Source of the DNA: Terriglobia bacterium
Lineage (GTDB): Bacteria > Acidobacteriota > Terriglobia > Bryobacterales > Bryobacteraceae
DNA length: 36,691 bases
Assembly (NCBI GenBank): GCA_010084195.1
Contig: RGPS01000036.1
Coordinates: forward strand, 1-36,691
Reading direction: 5' to 3'
The notes under the pieces are model-generated. The model did not search any database and was not told the DNA's origin. It saw only the letters and a list, made by a program, of their open reading frames with translations. The position numbers and the translations under genes were made by a program. This document shows, piece by piece, positions 1 through 9,507 of this stretch; the first letter of the stretch is position 1; the number at the start of each line of letters is the position of its first letter.

Positions 1-90
1 TGTCGAGGAATCTCCAGCCCGAAAAAAAACAACCATTTCAAAACCCGTCAGACCATGAATTCTATCCGTGGCTTGACAAGTCGCTCCATA

Positions 91-3000
91 TCAGAACGTC
101 AGTTTCAGCGCCAACTGCAATACACGCCAGCTCTCACCGTTCTGGTTGGTAGTGGACGAGCTCGCCGTGGACAACGTAACGCAGCATGCCTGGCCGAACA
201 CACCCGACGTAATGGCCGGGCTGCCGACAGAAGCATCGCGCGGGTTGCGGAAGCTGGGGTGGTTCAGCGCATTGAACGCTTCTGCGCGGAAGACCGCCTT
301 CACGCGTTCATTGATGGTGAAACTCTTGGCGACCGAAGCATCCAGGTTGTAGTAGCCCGGACCCTGGAAGACGTTGCGGCCAATACCAAGTCCGCCGGGA
401 TCGGGGAATGTGAAGGCGTCGGCATTGGCGAAGAAGACCGGGCCAATAACGCCTGTCTTATCCTGCAGCTGCGCTTTCGGCAGGGCAACGCCCGGCTTGA
501 GCGCCGCGCGAGACTGGGCCGAGAAGTTTGCTGTCAGGACACCCGAGCGGACTGTGAAGGGTTCACCCGACTGGTAGGTATAGATGCCGTTGATGCTCCA
601 GCCGCCCGCCACCAGATCCAGGGCGCGATTGGCCGTACCCAGGAATTTCTTGCCCTTGCCGAATGGCAACTCATAGACTCCGGTCATGTTGATAACATGC
701 CGCTGGTCGAAGTCGGAACGCGCTTTTTCGTTGCGGTAGTTGCGCGCGTCCGCCGGAGTCCGGGAGTTGGTGGTGGTCTGTCCGCCGCCCACGGTTGCAG
801 CGACAGGGTCCAGCGAAAGATTGTCGAGCGACTTGCTGAAGGTGTAGGCACCGCTGAACAGGACACCTGCCTGATCGAAGCGCTTGCGGAACGTGAACTG
901 AGCCGCGTGGTAGCTGGAGTCGGCACCATTATCCAGACGGAGAATCTGGGCAAACTGTTGATTTCCTCGCAGTTTGGCGCCAAGGCTGGTCTGTTCCACG
1001 CGCCCGGCGAAGTTGCCGGCGCCATTCTGCGTCAGATCCGTAGACGTGGCGGCAGAGTTCAAAAACGTTGAGTTAATCACGCCCTGCTGGAGCAGCGGAA
1101 CCGGGACGGCACCTGCGCAGACGGCACCGGAAGTCAGCGTTCCGTCTGCGCGGCAGCCACCGCCGAGGGCAACGTTCTTCTGCATCGCAGTGAACGAACC
1201 CAGGATGGGCTTCGCATCGATCTGGTTCATATCCCATGACCGATAGAGGCGCGTTCCGCGGCGGCCCACATAAGCGGCCGACACCACGTAACCGCCCGGC
1301 AATTCGTGTTGCACCGTAAGGTTCCACATGTGTACGGTTGGCAGCTTCATGTTCGGGTCGAAAATACGTGCAGCAGGGGAGTTTGCGAGGTTCTGCAGCG
1401 GCGGCGTCAGGAACGTCGAGGGCTTCGCGCTGGGGGGCGTCATTTCATTCGGGAAGCCACTGCCCAGGCGAGTGTCAGTGACGGGCTGGCAACCCGGCGT
1501 GGTCACCAGGGCACCGTTGGTGCCGGAGAACGAGGAGTTACAGGTAAAGGTCTGGCCTGGAATCGAAGTGGCTACCGAAGTCACCTGGAAGCTGTTGATG
1601 GGATCGAAGGCCTGGCCGTAGCCCGCACGAATCACGGTGCGGGGCAGGCGGCCCGGTGCCCAGGTGATACCCAGACGGGGTGCAAAAGCCCCGTAGTTGT
1701 AGTTCTTGTACCAGCGGTCTGCCTTAACAAACGTGACCAGCCCTTCGCTGCCGTCAATGTTCTTGTTGGGAACATAGACACGGTTGCCCGCTTCTGTAGG
1801 CGGCGGATTCACTTCCCAGCGGACACCATAACTGAGGGTGATGTTCTGACGGAACTTGTACTCGTCCTGCGCGTAGAAGTTGTACTGTTTCATGCGCTGA
1901 CCCTGGGCCCAAAGCGTCACTTGCTTGCCGCTGCGGAAGGGCTGGAAGGTGTCATTGACCACGTCACCAAGGAACACCTGAGTCAGACCGGCAGGGATGC
2001 CCAGCAGGTCGTTATAGGTGCCCTGCAGGCGGTTGAGGTCAACGGCCGCGATTCCGGGGAAAGCAGCTGCGGTCAGACCCGCAGGCACCCTGGTGGTGCG
2101 CGAGAGCGAGATAGCCGGTACCAGGCTCGTGCCACCTACGTCACCGCGCTGGTCATTGTGCTGGTACATGCGGATGTTCGCGCCGACATGGATGACGTGG
2201 CGACCATTCAGGTAGCTCAAATTCTCGACGATCTGGGGCGTATTCACCGCCCGGAAGGTCCGGGGGTTCGCCGTGTAATCGACGGTGGAGTTATTGAAGG
2301 TGAAGCGGGGAGTATCCGGGAACAGGGGGTTCGCTTCGCCCTGCGTGAACAGGAACTGCCAGCGGGAGTAACCCAGTGTCAGTTCATTGACGAGACGCGG
2401 CGAGAGGATGGTCCGGAAACCGAGCGCGAAGTTCTGCGCCGGGCGGAAGACTTCACCGCGAGCCGGATAGCCGGGAATGACGATCGGACGGCCATTCAGC
2501 GGGTCTCCGTTGAGCGTGTTTTGTTCGGCTCCCAGCCAGCGGAAGAACATGTTGTTCTTGTCGTTGATGGTGTGGTCCACGCGCAGCATATACTGCGGGC
2601 CGCGAACCTTCGTGGGGGAATTCCAGGAGTAACCGCCCACGTTCAGACCGTCGCCGGAGGAACTGTAGTTGTTCGGAGCCGGGTAGCCGCCGAGGATTTT
2701 CTTCACTGCCGAATCCATACCAACGCCGCGGGGGTCACCGGCGAACACGTTGTAGGATGCCACGCAATTCCGGTCCGAGGATGAGGCGCAGTTGCGGATT
2801 CCGTTGGCGAGCGCCCCGGTCCCGGGATCGACCAGCAGCACGCTGTTCTGCGTGATGGCCTGGCCGCCGATGCGGAGCGGGTTCGCTGCGTCGGGAACCC
2901 AGTAACGGTAGTTCCCTGCGAGAGCGCTGGGGGTGTAAAGGCTTACCGCGCCGAAGGTCTTGTCAATCGGGTCAGAGAAGTTCACCTGCTGGCCCTGCCA

Positions 3001-3885
3001 GCTGCCGAAGAAGAACGTCTTGTTTTTCCGGAGCGGGCCGCCGACTTCAAAGCCATACTGGTTCAGCTGGATCAGCGGCTTCTTGCCACCCTGTGCATTG
3101 GCGTAGAACTCCTGCGCGTTCAGCGCCGTGTTGCGGAAGAATTCGAATGCCGAGCCGTGGAACTGGTTGGTACCCGAACGGGTCGCGATGGAAACGTTGG
3201 CTCCGGAGTTGCGACCTTCTTCTGCGGACGGGTTCGAGGTTGTGACCTTAAACTCCTGCACGTTGTCCGGGTTCAGCCGGAAGATGTTGCTGGTCGGGTT
3301 GGGGTTGGTGGATTCGTTGGCTTCAATACCGTCGATGGTGACGTTGGCCGCGCCGGAGCGCGCGCCGTTCACGTTGACGGTGTTGCCCGAACGCTGCACC
3401 ACACCGGGTTCGTACATCAGCAGGTTTAGCGGATTGCGGCCGTTCAGCGGCAGCGTGACAATAGCCTTGCGCTCGATCACGTTGCCGATGACAGCGTTGG
3501 CCGTCTGCAGGGTTTCTGCGGTGGCGGTTACCTCGACGCTTTCGGAGACGGCGCCGACTTCGAGCGCAAAGTCGGCCGTGAGAGGAGTATTGACCTGAAC
3601 GGTATTCCCGTTGCGGACCGAGACTTTGAAGCCTTTGGCTTCCACACGAACCGAGTAGGAGCCGACGGTGATTGCAGGGAACGCGTAAACGCCGGCTTCG
3701 GTGCTCTCCTGGCGGCTGGCGACACCGGTATTTTCATTCGTCAGTGTGACGGCGGCGCGAGGTACGGCCGAGCCGGAGGCGTCGCGGACAGTGCCGGAGA
3801 TTTGAGAAGTTGAAGTTTGCCCGAACGCGGATAGCGCAAGAACGAGCGTTGCAAGCGGAAGGGAAAAACGTGGTGAAATCTGCAA
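91..3885 (-). CDS. TonB-dependent receptor, Oar-like, with carboxypeptidase-regulatory N-terminus
   Basis: A large outer-membrane beta-barrel protein (1264 aa) that probably imports a substrate or binds a surface ligand using TonB energy. A signal peptide (about residues 1-22, ending AFGQ) is followed by a carboxypeptidase-regulatory/Cna-B-like domain (about 26-115, starting ISGTVRDASGSAVPRA), a plug region with the acidobacterial TLPLNGRNPLNLL motif near residue 150, and a long barrel ending in a C-terminal phenylalanine (LQLALKLTF), the usual signal for barrel assembly. The start is TTG: the bases AAGGGG lie 8 nt upstream and no better ATG is in frame. It is divergent from the gamma-glutamyltransferase gene across 74 bp. 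Acidobacteria carry many paralogues of this family, so the substrate cannot be inferred; sugar, peptide or siderophore are all possible. Confidence 0.93.
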   Translation of the reverse strand: MQISPRFSLPLATLVLALSAFGQTSTSQISGTVRDASGSAVPRAAVTLTNENTGVASRQESTEAGVYAFPAITVGSYSVRVEAKGFKVSVRNGNTVQVNTPLTADFALEVGAVSESVEVTATAETLQTANAVIGNVIERKAIVTLPLNGRNPLNLLMYEPGVVQRSGNTVNVNGARSGAANVTIDGIEANESTNPNPTSNIFRLNPDNVQEFKVTTSNPSAEEGRNSGANVSIATRSGTNQFHGSAFEFFRNTALNAQEFYANAQGGKKPLIQLNQYGFEVGGPLRKNKTFFFGSWQGQQVNFSDPIDKTFGAVSLYTPSALAGNYRYWVPDAANPLRIGGQAITQNSVLLVDPGTGALANGIRNCASSSDRNCVASYNVFAGDPRGVGMDSAVKKILGGYPAPNNYSSSGDGLNVGGYSWNSPTKVRGPQYMLRVDHTINDKNNMFFRWLGAEQNTLNGDPLNGRPIVIPGYPARGEVFRPAQNFALGFRTILSPRLVNELTLGYSRWQFLFTQGEANPLFPDTPRFTFNNSTVDYTANPRTFRAVNTPQIVENLSYLNGRHVIHVGANIRMYQHNDQRGDVGGTSLVPAISLSRTTRVPAGLTAAAFPGIAAVDLNRLQGTYNDLLGIPAGLTQVFLGDVVNDTFQPFRSGKQVTLWAQGQRMKQYNFYAQDEYKFRQNITLSYGVRWEVNPPPTEAGNRVYVPNKNIDGSEGLVTFVKADRWYKNYNYGAFAPRLGITWAPGRLPRTVIRAGYGQAFDPINSFQVTSVATSIPGQTFTCNSSFSGTNGALVTTPGCQPVTDTRLGSGFPNEMTPPSAKPSTFLTPPLQNLANSPAARIFDPNMKLPTVHMWNLTVQHELPGGYVVSAAYVGRRGTRLYRSWDMNQIDAKPILGSFTAMQKNVALGGGCRADGTLTSGAVCAGAVPVPLLQQGVINSTFLNSAATSTDLTQNGAGNFAGRVEQTSLGAKLRGNQQFAQILRLDNGADSSYHAAQFTFRKRFDQAGVLFSGAYTFSKSLDNLSLDPVAATVGGGQTTTNSRTPADARNYRNEKARSDFDQRHVINMTGVYELPFGKGKKFLGTANRALDLVAGGWSINGIYTYQSGEPFTVRSGVLTANFSAQSRAALKPGVALPKAQLQDKTGVIGPVFFANADAFTFPDPGGLGIGRNVFQGPGYYNLDASVAKSFTINERVKAVFRAEAFNALNHPSFRNPRDASVGSPAITSGVFGQACCVTLSTASSSTTNQNGESWRVLQLALKLTF

Positions 3886-3930
3886 GACAAATACCCCTTT
3901 TCAAGCAGTCGAATGAGGTGCTTACTTTTA

Positions 3931-3936
3931 ATTGTA
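3931..3936 (-). promoter_or_regulatory. Possible -10 element for the TonB-dependent receptor gene
   Basis: On the minus strand this reads TACAAT, one mismatch from TATAAT, and would place the transcript start about 40 nt before the TTG codon. No good -35 element is visible at 16-18 nt spacing, so the call is weak. Confidence 0.3.
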
Positions 3937-3959
3937 ACCAAATCGGATAATCAAAGTTT

Positions 3960-5693
3960 ATGGACCGACGCATCTCTCTCCTTCTGACCCTGGCCCTGGC
4001 GTTGTCTTTGTTTTCTCAGGAGCGCTCCCAGAGCGGTATTGATCTGGACGCTTCCGTGCGCCCCCAGATCTCCCAGCCTGAGCGCGCCCCGCACGCCATG
4101 GTGGCGTCCACGCACGAACTGGCTACTGCGGTTGGACTCAGTATCCTGCGTAAGGGCGGGAACGCCGTGGACGCGGCTGTGGCGGTCGGCTTCGCGCTGG
4201 CCGTGGTCCACCCGGAAGCCGGAAATCTGGGTGGTGGTGGCTACATGGTCGTCCGCATGAAAGATGGCAGAGTGAAGGCCTTCGACTATAAGGAAGCCGT
4301 TCCGGCGGCGACCCGGATCGAGGCCTTCCCGGCAGGCACACGGGTTCCGGTCGGTTACAAGTCCGCCGGAGTGCCGGGGACGGTTGCCGGTCTGGCACTC
4401 GCTCACCAGCGTTTCGGTAAACTGCCCTGGGCAACGGTGCTTTTGCCCGCACAGGAACTCGCAGCGAAGGGGTTCCCTGCTTCGCAGCGCATGGAACTGG
4501 TACTCCGCGTTCAGGTTCCGGTGATGAAGCAGTTCCCGGAGACGGCCAAGGCCTTTCTGCACGGCAGCGACCAGCCCCTGAAGCAGGGCGAACTGGTGAA
4601 GCAGCCCGATTTGGCTGCCACCATTGGACGTATCCGCAAGCACGGCCCGAAGGAGTTCTATGAGGGTGAAACTGCCCGGCTGATTGCGGCGGATATGAAG
4701 GCCGAGGGTGGCTTCATGACGCTGGAAGACCTGAAAGCTTATCAGGCGCTGGAGAAAGACCCGCTGGTTGGAACCTATCGCGGCAACAAGATCCTCACGA
4801 TGCCACCCAGCAGTTCCGGGGGCTTCGTGCTGCTGGAGATGCTGAACGTTCTCGGCCACTTCGATATGAAGCCGGGCATGGAAGGTTCCGTGGAATCGCG
4901 GCATTTGCTGGTGGAAGCGATGCGGCGTGGTTTCCGTGATCGAATGCTGTACGCGGCTGATCCGAAAGTGGCACCGATGCCGATGGACCAGCTCTTGAGC
5001 GCAGCCTACGCGGACCGTATGGCCGCTACTATCCGCAAGGATGGCAAGCCCACTCCCATCAGCGAACTGCCGTCATTGGCACCAGGGCAAGGAGGCGTCT
5101 CGCCTGCCGAATCGCCGCACACAACACACTTCAGCGTGGTGGATGAGGAAGGCAACCTCGTTTCAAATACCTATACGCTGGGCAGCTTTTACGGGGCGCA
5201 GGTGATCATCCGCAAGACCGGCGTGTTGCTGGGCGACATGGTCGGGACGATCGTTGCGGGCGAAAGGGCGAACCGGGGGGAGCGCCGGAAAGCCAATCCT
5301 CTGACGCCCGGAGCGCGGCTGGTGTCCACGATGGCCCCGACTATCATCATCCGCCCCGACGGTTCGCCCTGGGTTGCGCTTGGTACTCCCGGAGGTGTGA
5401 CGATCCCGAGCACCCTGGTCCAGGTTGTAGTGAACCTGATCGACTACAAGATGCCCCTGCGGGATGCGATCGAGTATCCCCGAATCCACGATGCGTTCGT
5501 GCCGGAACAGATCGATGCTGAACCCGGAGCGGTCGTCTTCGATGTGGGCCAGAAGCTGACCGAACTGGGTTATAAGCTCAATCCGAAACTACGGGCGCAG
5601 GGCGACATCCATGCCGTCGCCATCGAAGAGAAAACCAATATGCGTCAGGGCTGGTCGGACGGTCGCCGCGGCGGCCACGCTTCAGGATATTGA
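3960..5693 (+). CDS. ggt: Gamma-glutamyltransferase (glutathione hydrolase)
   Basis: An N-terminal nucleophile hydrolase (577 aa) that removes or transfers the gamma-glutamyl group of glutathione and related peptides in the periplasm. A hydrophobic signal segment covers about residues 5-20. The large-subunit signature is seen in GGNAVDAAVAVGFALAVVHP, followed by NLGGGGYMVV. The self-cleavage site is HTTHFSVVD; by alignment with the E. coli enzyme the new N-terminal nucleophile would be Thr388. A GTPGG-type oxyanion loop (ALGTPGGVTIPS) is present. Length is normal for the family. The ATG has no clear Shine-Dalgarno. The last 12 bases overlap the convergent hydrolase gene. Its role next to a large receptor may be peptide or glutathione scavenging, which is inference only. 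Confidence 0.95.
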   Translation: MDRRISLLLTLALALSLFSQERSQSGIDLDASVRPQISQPERAPHAMVASTHELATAVGLSILRKGGNAVDAAVAVGFALAVVHPEAGNLGGGGYMVVRMKDGRVKAFDYKEAVPAATRIEAFPAGTRVPVGYKSAGVPGTVAGLALAHQRFGKLPWATVLLPAQELAAKGFPASQRMELVLRVQVPVMKQFPETAKAFLHGSDQPLKQGELVKQPDLAATIGRIRKHGPKEFYEGETARLIAADMKAEGGFMTLEDLKAYQALEKDPLVGTYRGNKILTMPPSSSGGFVLLEMLNVLGHFDMKPGMEGSVESRHLLVEAMRRGFRDRMLYAADPKVAPMPMDQLLSAAYADRMAATIRKDGKPTPISELPSLAPGQGGVSPAESPHTTHFSVVDEEGNLVSNTYTLGSFYGAQVIIRKTGVLLGDMVGTIVAGERANRGERRKANPLTPGARLVSTMAPTIIIRPDGSPWVALGTPGGVTIPSTLVQVVVNLIDYKMPLRDAIEYPRIHDAFVPEQIDAEPGAVVFDVGQKLTELGYKLNPKLRAQGDIHAVAIEEKTNMRQGWSDGRRGGHASGY

Positions 5694-7142
5694 CTTCAGG
5701 CTGACAATCGGGGGCTTGCTGTTGAGCAGGGGTTCCCGGTTCAGCTTGATCTCCACCAGGGTCGTGGTGAACGGGAAGAAGAAGGTTCCGCCGGTGGGGA
5801 GCTGATTGTTGAATTCGAGGACGAAGGGGCGGGGGCCATCCTTTCGAATCATGTCGCTTCGGCCCATCGTCCGGGCCTGGTCGCTTTGGCTGTCAAAGCC
5901 CAGATAGCCCACCATTTCGGTTCCGGTATCGGCGGTGATCTTCACCCGAATCTGAAAGTTCCTGGCCGAAAGCCCCTGGCCCAGCCGGATATGAAAGCAA
6001 CGCAGGCCGGGGTCTCCCTTATAGGGGTGGACATTCTGGTACATCTGGTCCATCAGGTGCCACTTGTTGCCGTCGTCGCTGGCCTCGACTTCGATCATAT
6101 AGTCGCGAATCGAGTCGCCCCGCTCATCTTTGGCGTAGACGATAAACTGCTGCCAGCCGTCAATTTGTGCACTGGCAGCAGGCTTAATCAGGCTGAGCAG
6201 TTTGGCTGAGAGGTTTCCCGAATCCGCAGTGCGAGCCTTCTTGATTTTGTTGAAGGTCTCTGTTGGCCATTCCTGCTGCCACACATCGAAAGCTGCCTGC
6301 GTATCCAGCTGCAGGAATTTGACGATGTGGTCCATCATCGCCTTGTCGGGTTCCTGCACAATAGTGCCATGGTTCTTGCCGGGTACCGGCATAATCGGGA
6401 CGTCCTGGCGGGTCACCTTCTTGCTGATGGCCCAATCCGAGAAGCTGAACCGTTCTTCCTGCTTTTCCTTTGTCAGGTCTACCGTAATCTTTCGGGTATT
6501 CAGACCACAGCCTGCCCAGCGAACTGTGCCATCGGTTCCGGGGTCATTGGCGACGCTGGGAACCCCGTCGTAGGGCTGGTCGCCAATGTAGACGGCAACC
6601 CAGGGGGTATTCGCGCCAGTGTCGAAACTGGGTTTGGCACCGAGCAGATCGGCATGGGCCAGGTCCCAGGTAAAGCGGCTGCCCAATTCCAGTGCATCCA
6701 GAATTCGATCCCCGGCTTCCATGAAATCGGGCCCCAGGTTTCGGTTGCCCTTGACGAGCGCCCCCAGGAAAGTCCTGCCTTTATGGGCCTGGGGGGAGCC
6801 CCAGGTTGCCGGAGCCACGCCGACAAGATGTTTCAGCCTCTTGATACGTTCGCGATCCACTTCCTGGCCATAGGCGGTCAGCCAGCAGCGGATCACCAGC
6901 ATGCCAGTGGAGTGGACGATGGCATCGAACGTCTCGCCATTCTTCAGGCCCGCCTGGTTCAGGAGAGCACGGTCCAGGCCTTCGGCAATGTCCTTAACGG
7001 TGACTTCGTTGCTCAGCGAAACGTAGTCGCAGATGTTGATGTCTTTTGCGTTAATATTCCGGGCCTGCAGCCCCTTAGAGAACGCAGAAAAATCATGGCT
7101 GTCTGCGGAATAACCGTGGATCAGGACGATAGGTCTTGCCAT
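5682..7142 (-). CDS. Alpha/beta-hydrolase (lipase/esterase-like) with extra C-terminal domain
   Basis: Encodes 486 aa beginning MARPIVLIHGYSADSHDF, the typical first strand and HG oxyanion loop of lipase-like hydrolases. The nucleophile elbow is probably the serine of VHSTGM (a GxSxG variant with His in the first position). An Asp in NDPGTDGT and the His in KNHGT are candidate triad partners. About residues 1-300 form the hydrolase; the last roughly 170 residues look beta-rich and are not recognised by me. There is no signal peptide, so it is likely cytoplasmic. The start at 7142 is chosen over a longer frame to 7193 because GGGAG lies about 10 nt upstream and a promoter (7165-7193) would otherwise fall inside the gene. 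Substrate unknown. Confidence 0.8.
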   Translation of the reverse strand: MARPIVLIHGYSADSHDFSAFSKGLQARNINAKDINICDYVSLSNEVTVKDIAEGLDRALLNQAGLKNGETFDAIVHSTGMLVIRCWLTAYGQEVDRERIKRLKHLVGVAPATWGSPQAHKGRTFLGALVKGNRNLGPDFMEAGDRILDALELGSRFTWDLAHADLLGAKPSFDTGANTPWVAVYIGDQPYDGVPSVANDPGTDGTVRWAGCGLNTRKITVDLTKEKQEERFSFSDWAISKKVTRQDVPIMPVPGKNHGTIVQEPDKAMMDHIVKFLQLDTQAAFDVWQQEWPTETFNKIKKARTADSGNLSAKLLSLIKPAASAQIDGWQQFIVYAKDERGDSIRDYMIEVEASDDGNKWHLMDQMYQNVHPYKGDPGLRCFHIRLGQGLSARNFQIRVKITADTGTEMVGYLGFDSQSDQARTMGRSDMIRKDGPRPFVLEFNNQLPTGGTFFFPFTTTLVEIKLNREPLLNSKPPIVSLKSIS

Positions 7143-7164
7143 TGGATATTTGCTCCCGGTATCG

Positions 7165-7193
7165 ATATTACGATCAATTCGTCGGGATTTCAA
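7165..7193 (-). promoter_or_regulatory. Sigma-70-type promoter of the hydrolase gene
   Basis: Read on the minus strand: TTGAAA (7193-7188), a 17-nt spacer, then TAATAT (7170-7165). This matches 5 of 6 and 4 of 6 consensus positions at the ideal spacing. It predicts a very short leader that begins close to the Shine-Dalgarno at 7157-7153. Confidence 0.6.
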
Positions 7194-7210
7194 AACATTT
7201 TTACGTGAAT

Positions 7211-8482
7211 CTATTCCAGCGCGATGGCGAAGCTCTCTTTAGCGGCTTCCACGGTCCGTTCGATATCCACTTCCGAGTGAGCTGTGGAGACGAAAAGCGC
7301 TTCGTACTGTGAGGGCGGCAGATAGATGCCGCGTTCCAGCATGGCGTGGAAGAATTTGCCGAAGCGAGCGGTGTCGCTGAGCTTGGCGGAGTCGTAGTCG
7401 GTCACCGGCGAAGTGGTGAAGAACCAGGTCATCATCGAGCCGATGCGGTTCACCGTAACGTTTTCCGGGGCGCAGGCGGCCAGGCGCCCGGTAGCTTCGT
7501 TGAGCTGGTCGTAGATTTCCGGGTGGGCCTGGATATGCCGGAGCATCGCGAGGCCGGCACCCACTGCGAGGGGGTTGCCGGAAAGCGTGCCGGCCTGATA
7601 GATGGGACCGCTGGGCGCGACGAAGCTCATAATGTCGCGTCGGCCACCGTAAGCGGCAATCGGCAGACCTCCGCCGATGACTTTGCCAAAGGTGCTCAGG
7701 TCGGGGTGGATGTTGTACAGCTTCTGGGCTCCCCCGGAAGAGACGCGGAAGCCCGTCATCACTTCGTCAAAGATCAGCAGGGCGTTGTGGCGCGCGGTGA
7801 TTTCACGCATCGCTTCCAGATAACCGGGCAGCGGGGGGATACAGCCCATGTTGCCGCAAACCGGCTCCACGATGACGGCGGCGATCTTGCCCGCATGCGT
7901 GACGAAGGCCTGTTCCAGGGCATCCACATTGTTGTACGGCACCGTAACGGTGGTATCGCTGAAGCCCTTCGGGACGCCCGGTGAATCCGGCAGGCCGAGG
8001 GTGGCGACGCCGGAACCGGCTTTCACCAGCAGCGAATCCACATGGCCGTGATAACAGCCTTCGAACTTGATGGTGATGTCGCGTCCGGTGAAGCCGCGGG
8101 CCACGCGCAGGGCGCTCATGGTGGCTTCCGTCCCGGAGTTCACCAGCCGGACGAGCTCCATGGAGGGCACCAGTTCCCGTATCGTCTCAGCCAGTTCGAT
8201 CTCCAGTTCCGTCGGAGCCCCGAAGCTGGTGCCGCGGGTCAGAGCTTCGTTGATCGCCGCGAGGATTTCCGGGTGGCGGTGGCCCAACAACAGAGGCCCC
8301 CACGAGCCGATGTAGTCGATGTATTCGTTATCGTCTTCGTCGAAAAGACGGGAGCCCTGCCCCCGCTTGATGAAGCGAGGCCAACCGCCCACGCCACGCC
8401 ACGCCCGGACCGGGGAGTTGACTCCCCCGGGGATGGAAAGTTTGGCTCTCTCAAACAACTCTCTGCTTCGTTCCGCGCTCAT
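7211..8482 (-). CDS. hemL: Glutamate-1-semialdehyde 2,1-aminomutase
   Basis: A PLP-dependent class III aminotransferase (423 aa) that converts glutamate-1-semialdehyde to 5-aminolevulinate, the first committed precursor of haem in the C5 pathway. Family hallmarks are [18 protein letters not shown] at the N-terminus, [16 protein letters not shown], the cofactor Asp in [11 protein letters not shown], and the PLP lysine in [10 protein letters not shown] (Lys267). The start is placed at the ATG at 8482, which overlaps the stop of the preceding oxidoreductase gene as ATGA and has GGAG 6 nt upstream; a start 15 nt earlier is possible but unsupported. hemD lies 8 kb away in the same orientation, in a different gene run. 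Confidence 0.95.
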   Translation of the reverse strand: MSAERSRELFERAKLSIPGGVNSPVRAWRGVGGWPRFIKRGQGSRLFDEDDNEYIDYIGSWGPLLLGHRHPEILAAINEALTRGTSFGAPTELEIELAETIRELVPSMELVRLVNSGTEATMSALRVARGFTGRDITIKFEGCYHGHVDSLLVKAGSGVATLGLPDSPGVPKGFSDTTVTVPYNNVDALEQAFVTHAGKIAAVIVEPVCGNMGCIPPLPGYLEAMREITARHNALLIFDEVMTGFRVSSGGAQKLYNIHPDLSTFGKVIGGGLPIAAYGGRRDIMSFVAPSGPIYQAGTLSGNPLAVGAGLAMLRHIQAHPEIYDQLNEATGRLAACAPENVTVNRIGSMMTWFFTTSPVTDYDSAKLSDTARFGKFFHAMLERGIYLPPSQYEALFVSTAHSEVDIERTVEAAKESFAIALE

Positions 8483-9477
8483 GCATGGCTCCGGCACTCG
8501 TTATAGATGCGTTCCACAAGCTCCAGGGCATCGCAGCCCTCTTCCCCTGCCACCAGCGGCTTCCGCTTGTTGCGGATGGCGTCCGCGAGATCGAGGAATT
8601 GCCGCTCGAACGGTTCGAGCGAAATGGCCATGGGGTCGGAGGCACCGGAGGAGACAGAAGTGGCTAAAGGTGCGGGTTCGCCCTCGTCATCCTGCACGTC
8701 CCACGTGGTGAGCTTGTCGCCCGTAATCACGCAGGTGCCTTTGGTGCCGTGGAGTTCCACCCGTTCGGAGTAACCGGGCCACATTGCGGTGGAGGCCTGA
8801 ATAATGCCGGTCGCCCCGTTCTCGTAACGGAGCAGGGCGTTCACCACGTCTTCGGATTCAATCTTGTGCAGCGCTCCGAGTTGCCACATGGCATTCACCG
8901 TTTTCACCGGTCCCGCGAACCAGCGGAGCACGTCGATTTGGTGGATCGCCTGGTTGATGAGCGCGCCGCCACCTTCCACCGCCCAACTCCCCTTGATGGG
9001 GCGGCTGTAGTATTCGGCGGAGCGGTACCACTTCACATAGGCGTCGGCCTGGATGAGCTTGCCGAGGCGTCCCGCATCAATGGCGCGCTTCACGAACATG
9101 GAGGAATCGTCGAACCGATGTTGGCTGACCACGCCCAGCACGATGCCGGCGGCGCGGGCAGTTTCCACCATTTCCCGAGCGGTGGCGAGGTCGGTCGAGA
9201 TCGGTTTCTGGACCTGGATGTGCTTGCCGTGGGCCGCACAGATCTTCAACGGCTGGAGCCGAAAATCGGGGAAAGTGCAGACGTCAACATAATCTACGTC
9301 CGGATGTGTGCATACTTCTTCGTAGGTCGGGAGAAAGACTCCGCCGTGTTGCGCAGCGAACTTCCGACCGTTTTCCGGGTTGATGTCTGTGCAGGCTACT
9401 ATCTCAAAACCGATGTTTTTGTAGGCTTGAGCGTGTTTGTGGGAGATGGCTCCCGTTCCTATGATTCCAACGCGCAT
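8479..9477 (-). CDS. Gfo/Idh/MocA family NAD(P)-dependent oxidoreductase
   Basis: Encodes 332 aa. The N-terminal Rossmann fold starts [19 protein letters not shown], with the GxGxxxxxH nucleotide-binding motif. The family's EKP-like catalytic motif appears as [13 protein letters not shown] near residue 95. The C-terminal half carries the dimerisation beta-sheet ([19 protein letters not shown], about 165-185). Members oxidise sugars, inositols or bile pigments; the exact substrate is not evident. An alternative ATG lies at 9489, but the glycine-rich loop would then sit unusually far in, so 9477 is preferred. Its stop overlaps the hemL start by 4 bp, suggesting translational coupling although the functions look unrelated. 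Confidence 0.9.
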   Translation of the reverse strand: MRVGIIGTGAISHKHAQAYKNIGFEIVACTDINPENGRKFAAQHGGVFLPTYEEVCTHPDVDYVDVCTFPDFRLQPLKICAAHGKHIQVQKPISTDLATAREMVETARAAGIVLGVVSQHRFDDSSMFVKRAIDAGRLGKLIQADAYVKWYRSAEYYSRPIKGSWAVEGGGALINQAIHQIDVLRWFAGPVKTVNAMWQLGALHKIESEDVVNALLRYENGATGIIQASTAMWPGYSERVELHGTKGTCVITGDKLTTWDVQDDEGEPAPLATSVSSGASDPMAISLEPFERQFLDLADAIRNKRKPLVAGEEGCDALELVERIYNECRSHA

Positions 9478-9487
9478 GTGTAAGGTC

Positions 9488-9495
9488 ATTATAAT
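9488..9495. promoter_or_regulatory. Palindromic ATTATAAT in a divergent gene gap, possible shared -10
   Basis: The 8-bp perfect palindrome reads TATAAT on both strands, in the 30-bp gap between the oxidoreductase (-) and the isomerase (+). No -35 hexamer at standard spacing is convincing on either strand. It would give nearly leaderless transcripts. Confidence 0.25.
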
Positions 9496-9507
9496 GAGGA
9501 GTCACCG

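Noticed and set aside
1306..2784. Long plus-strand open frame (about 490 codons) opposite the TonB receptor gene, and another at 55-1071
   Set aside because: Antisense shadows of a well-supported receptor in GC-rich DNA; no domain pattern and arginine/glycine-rich composition.
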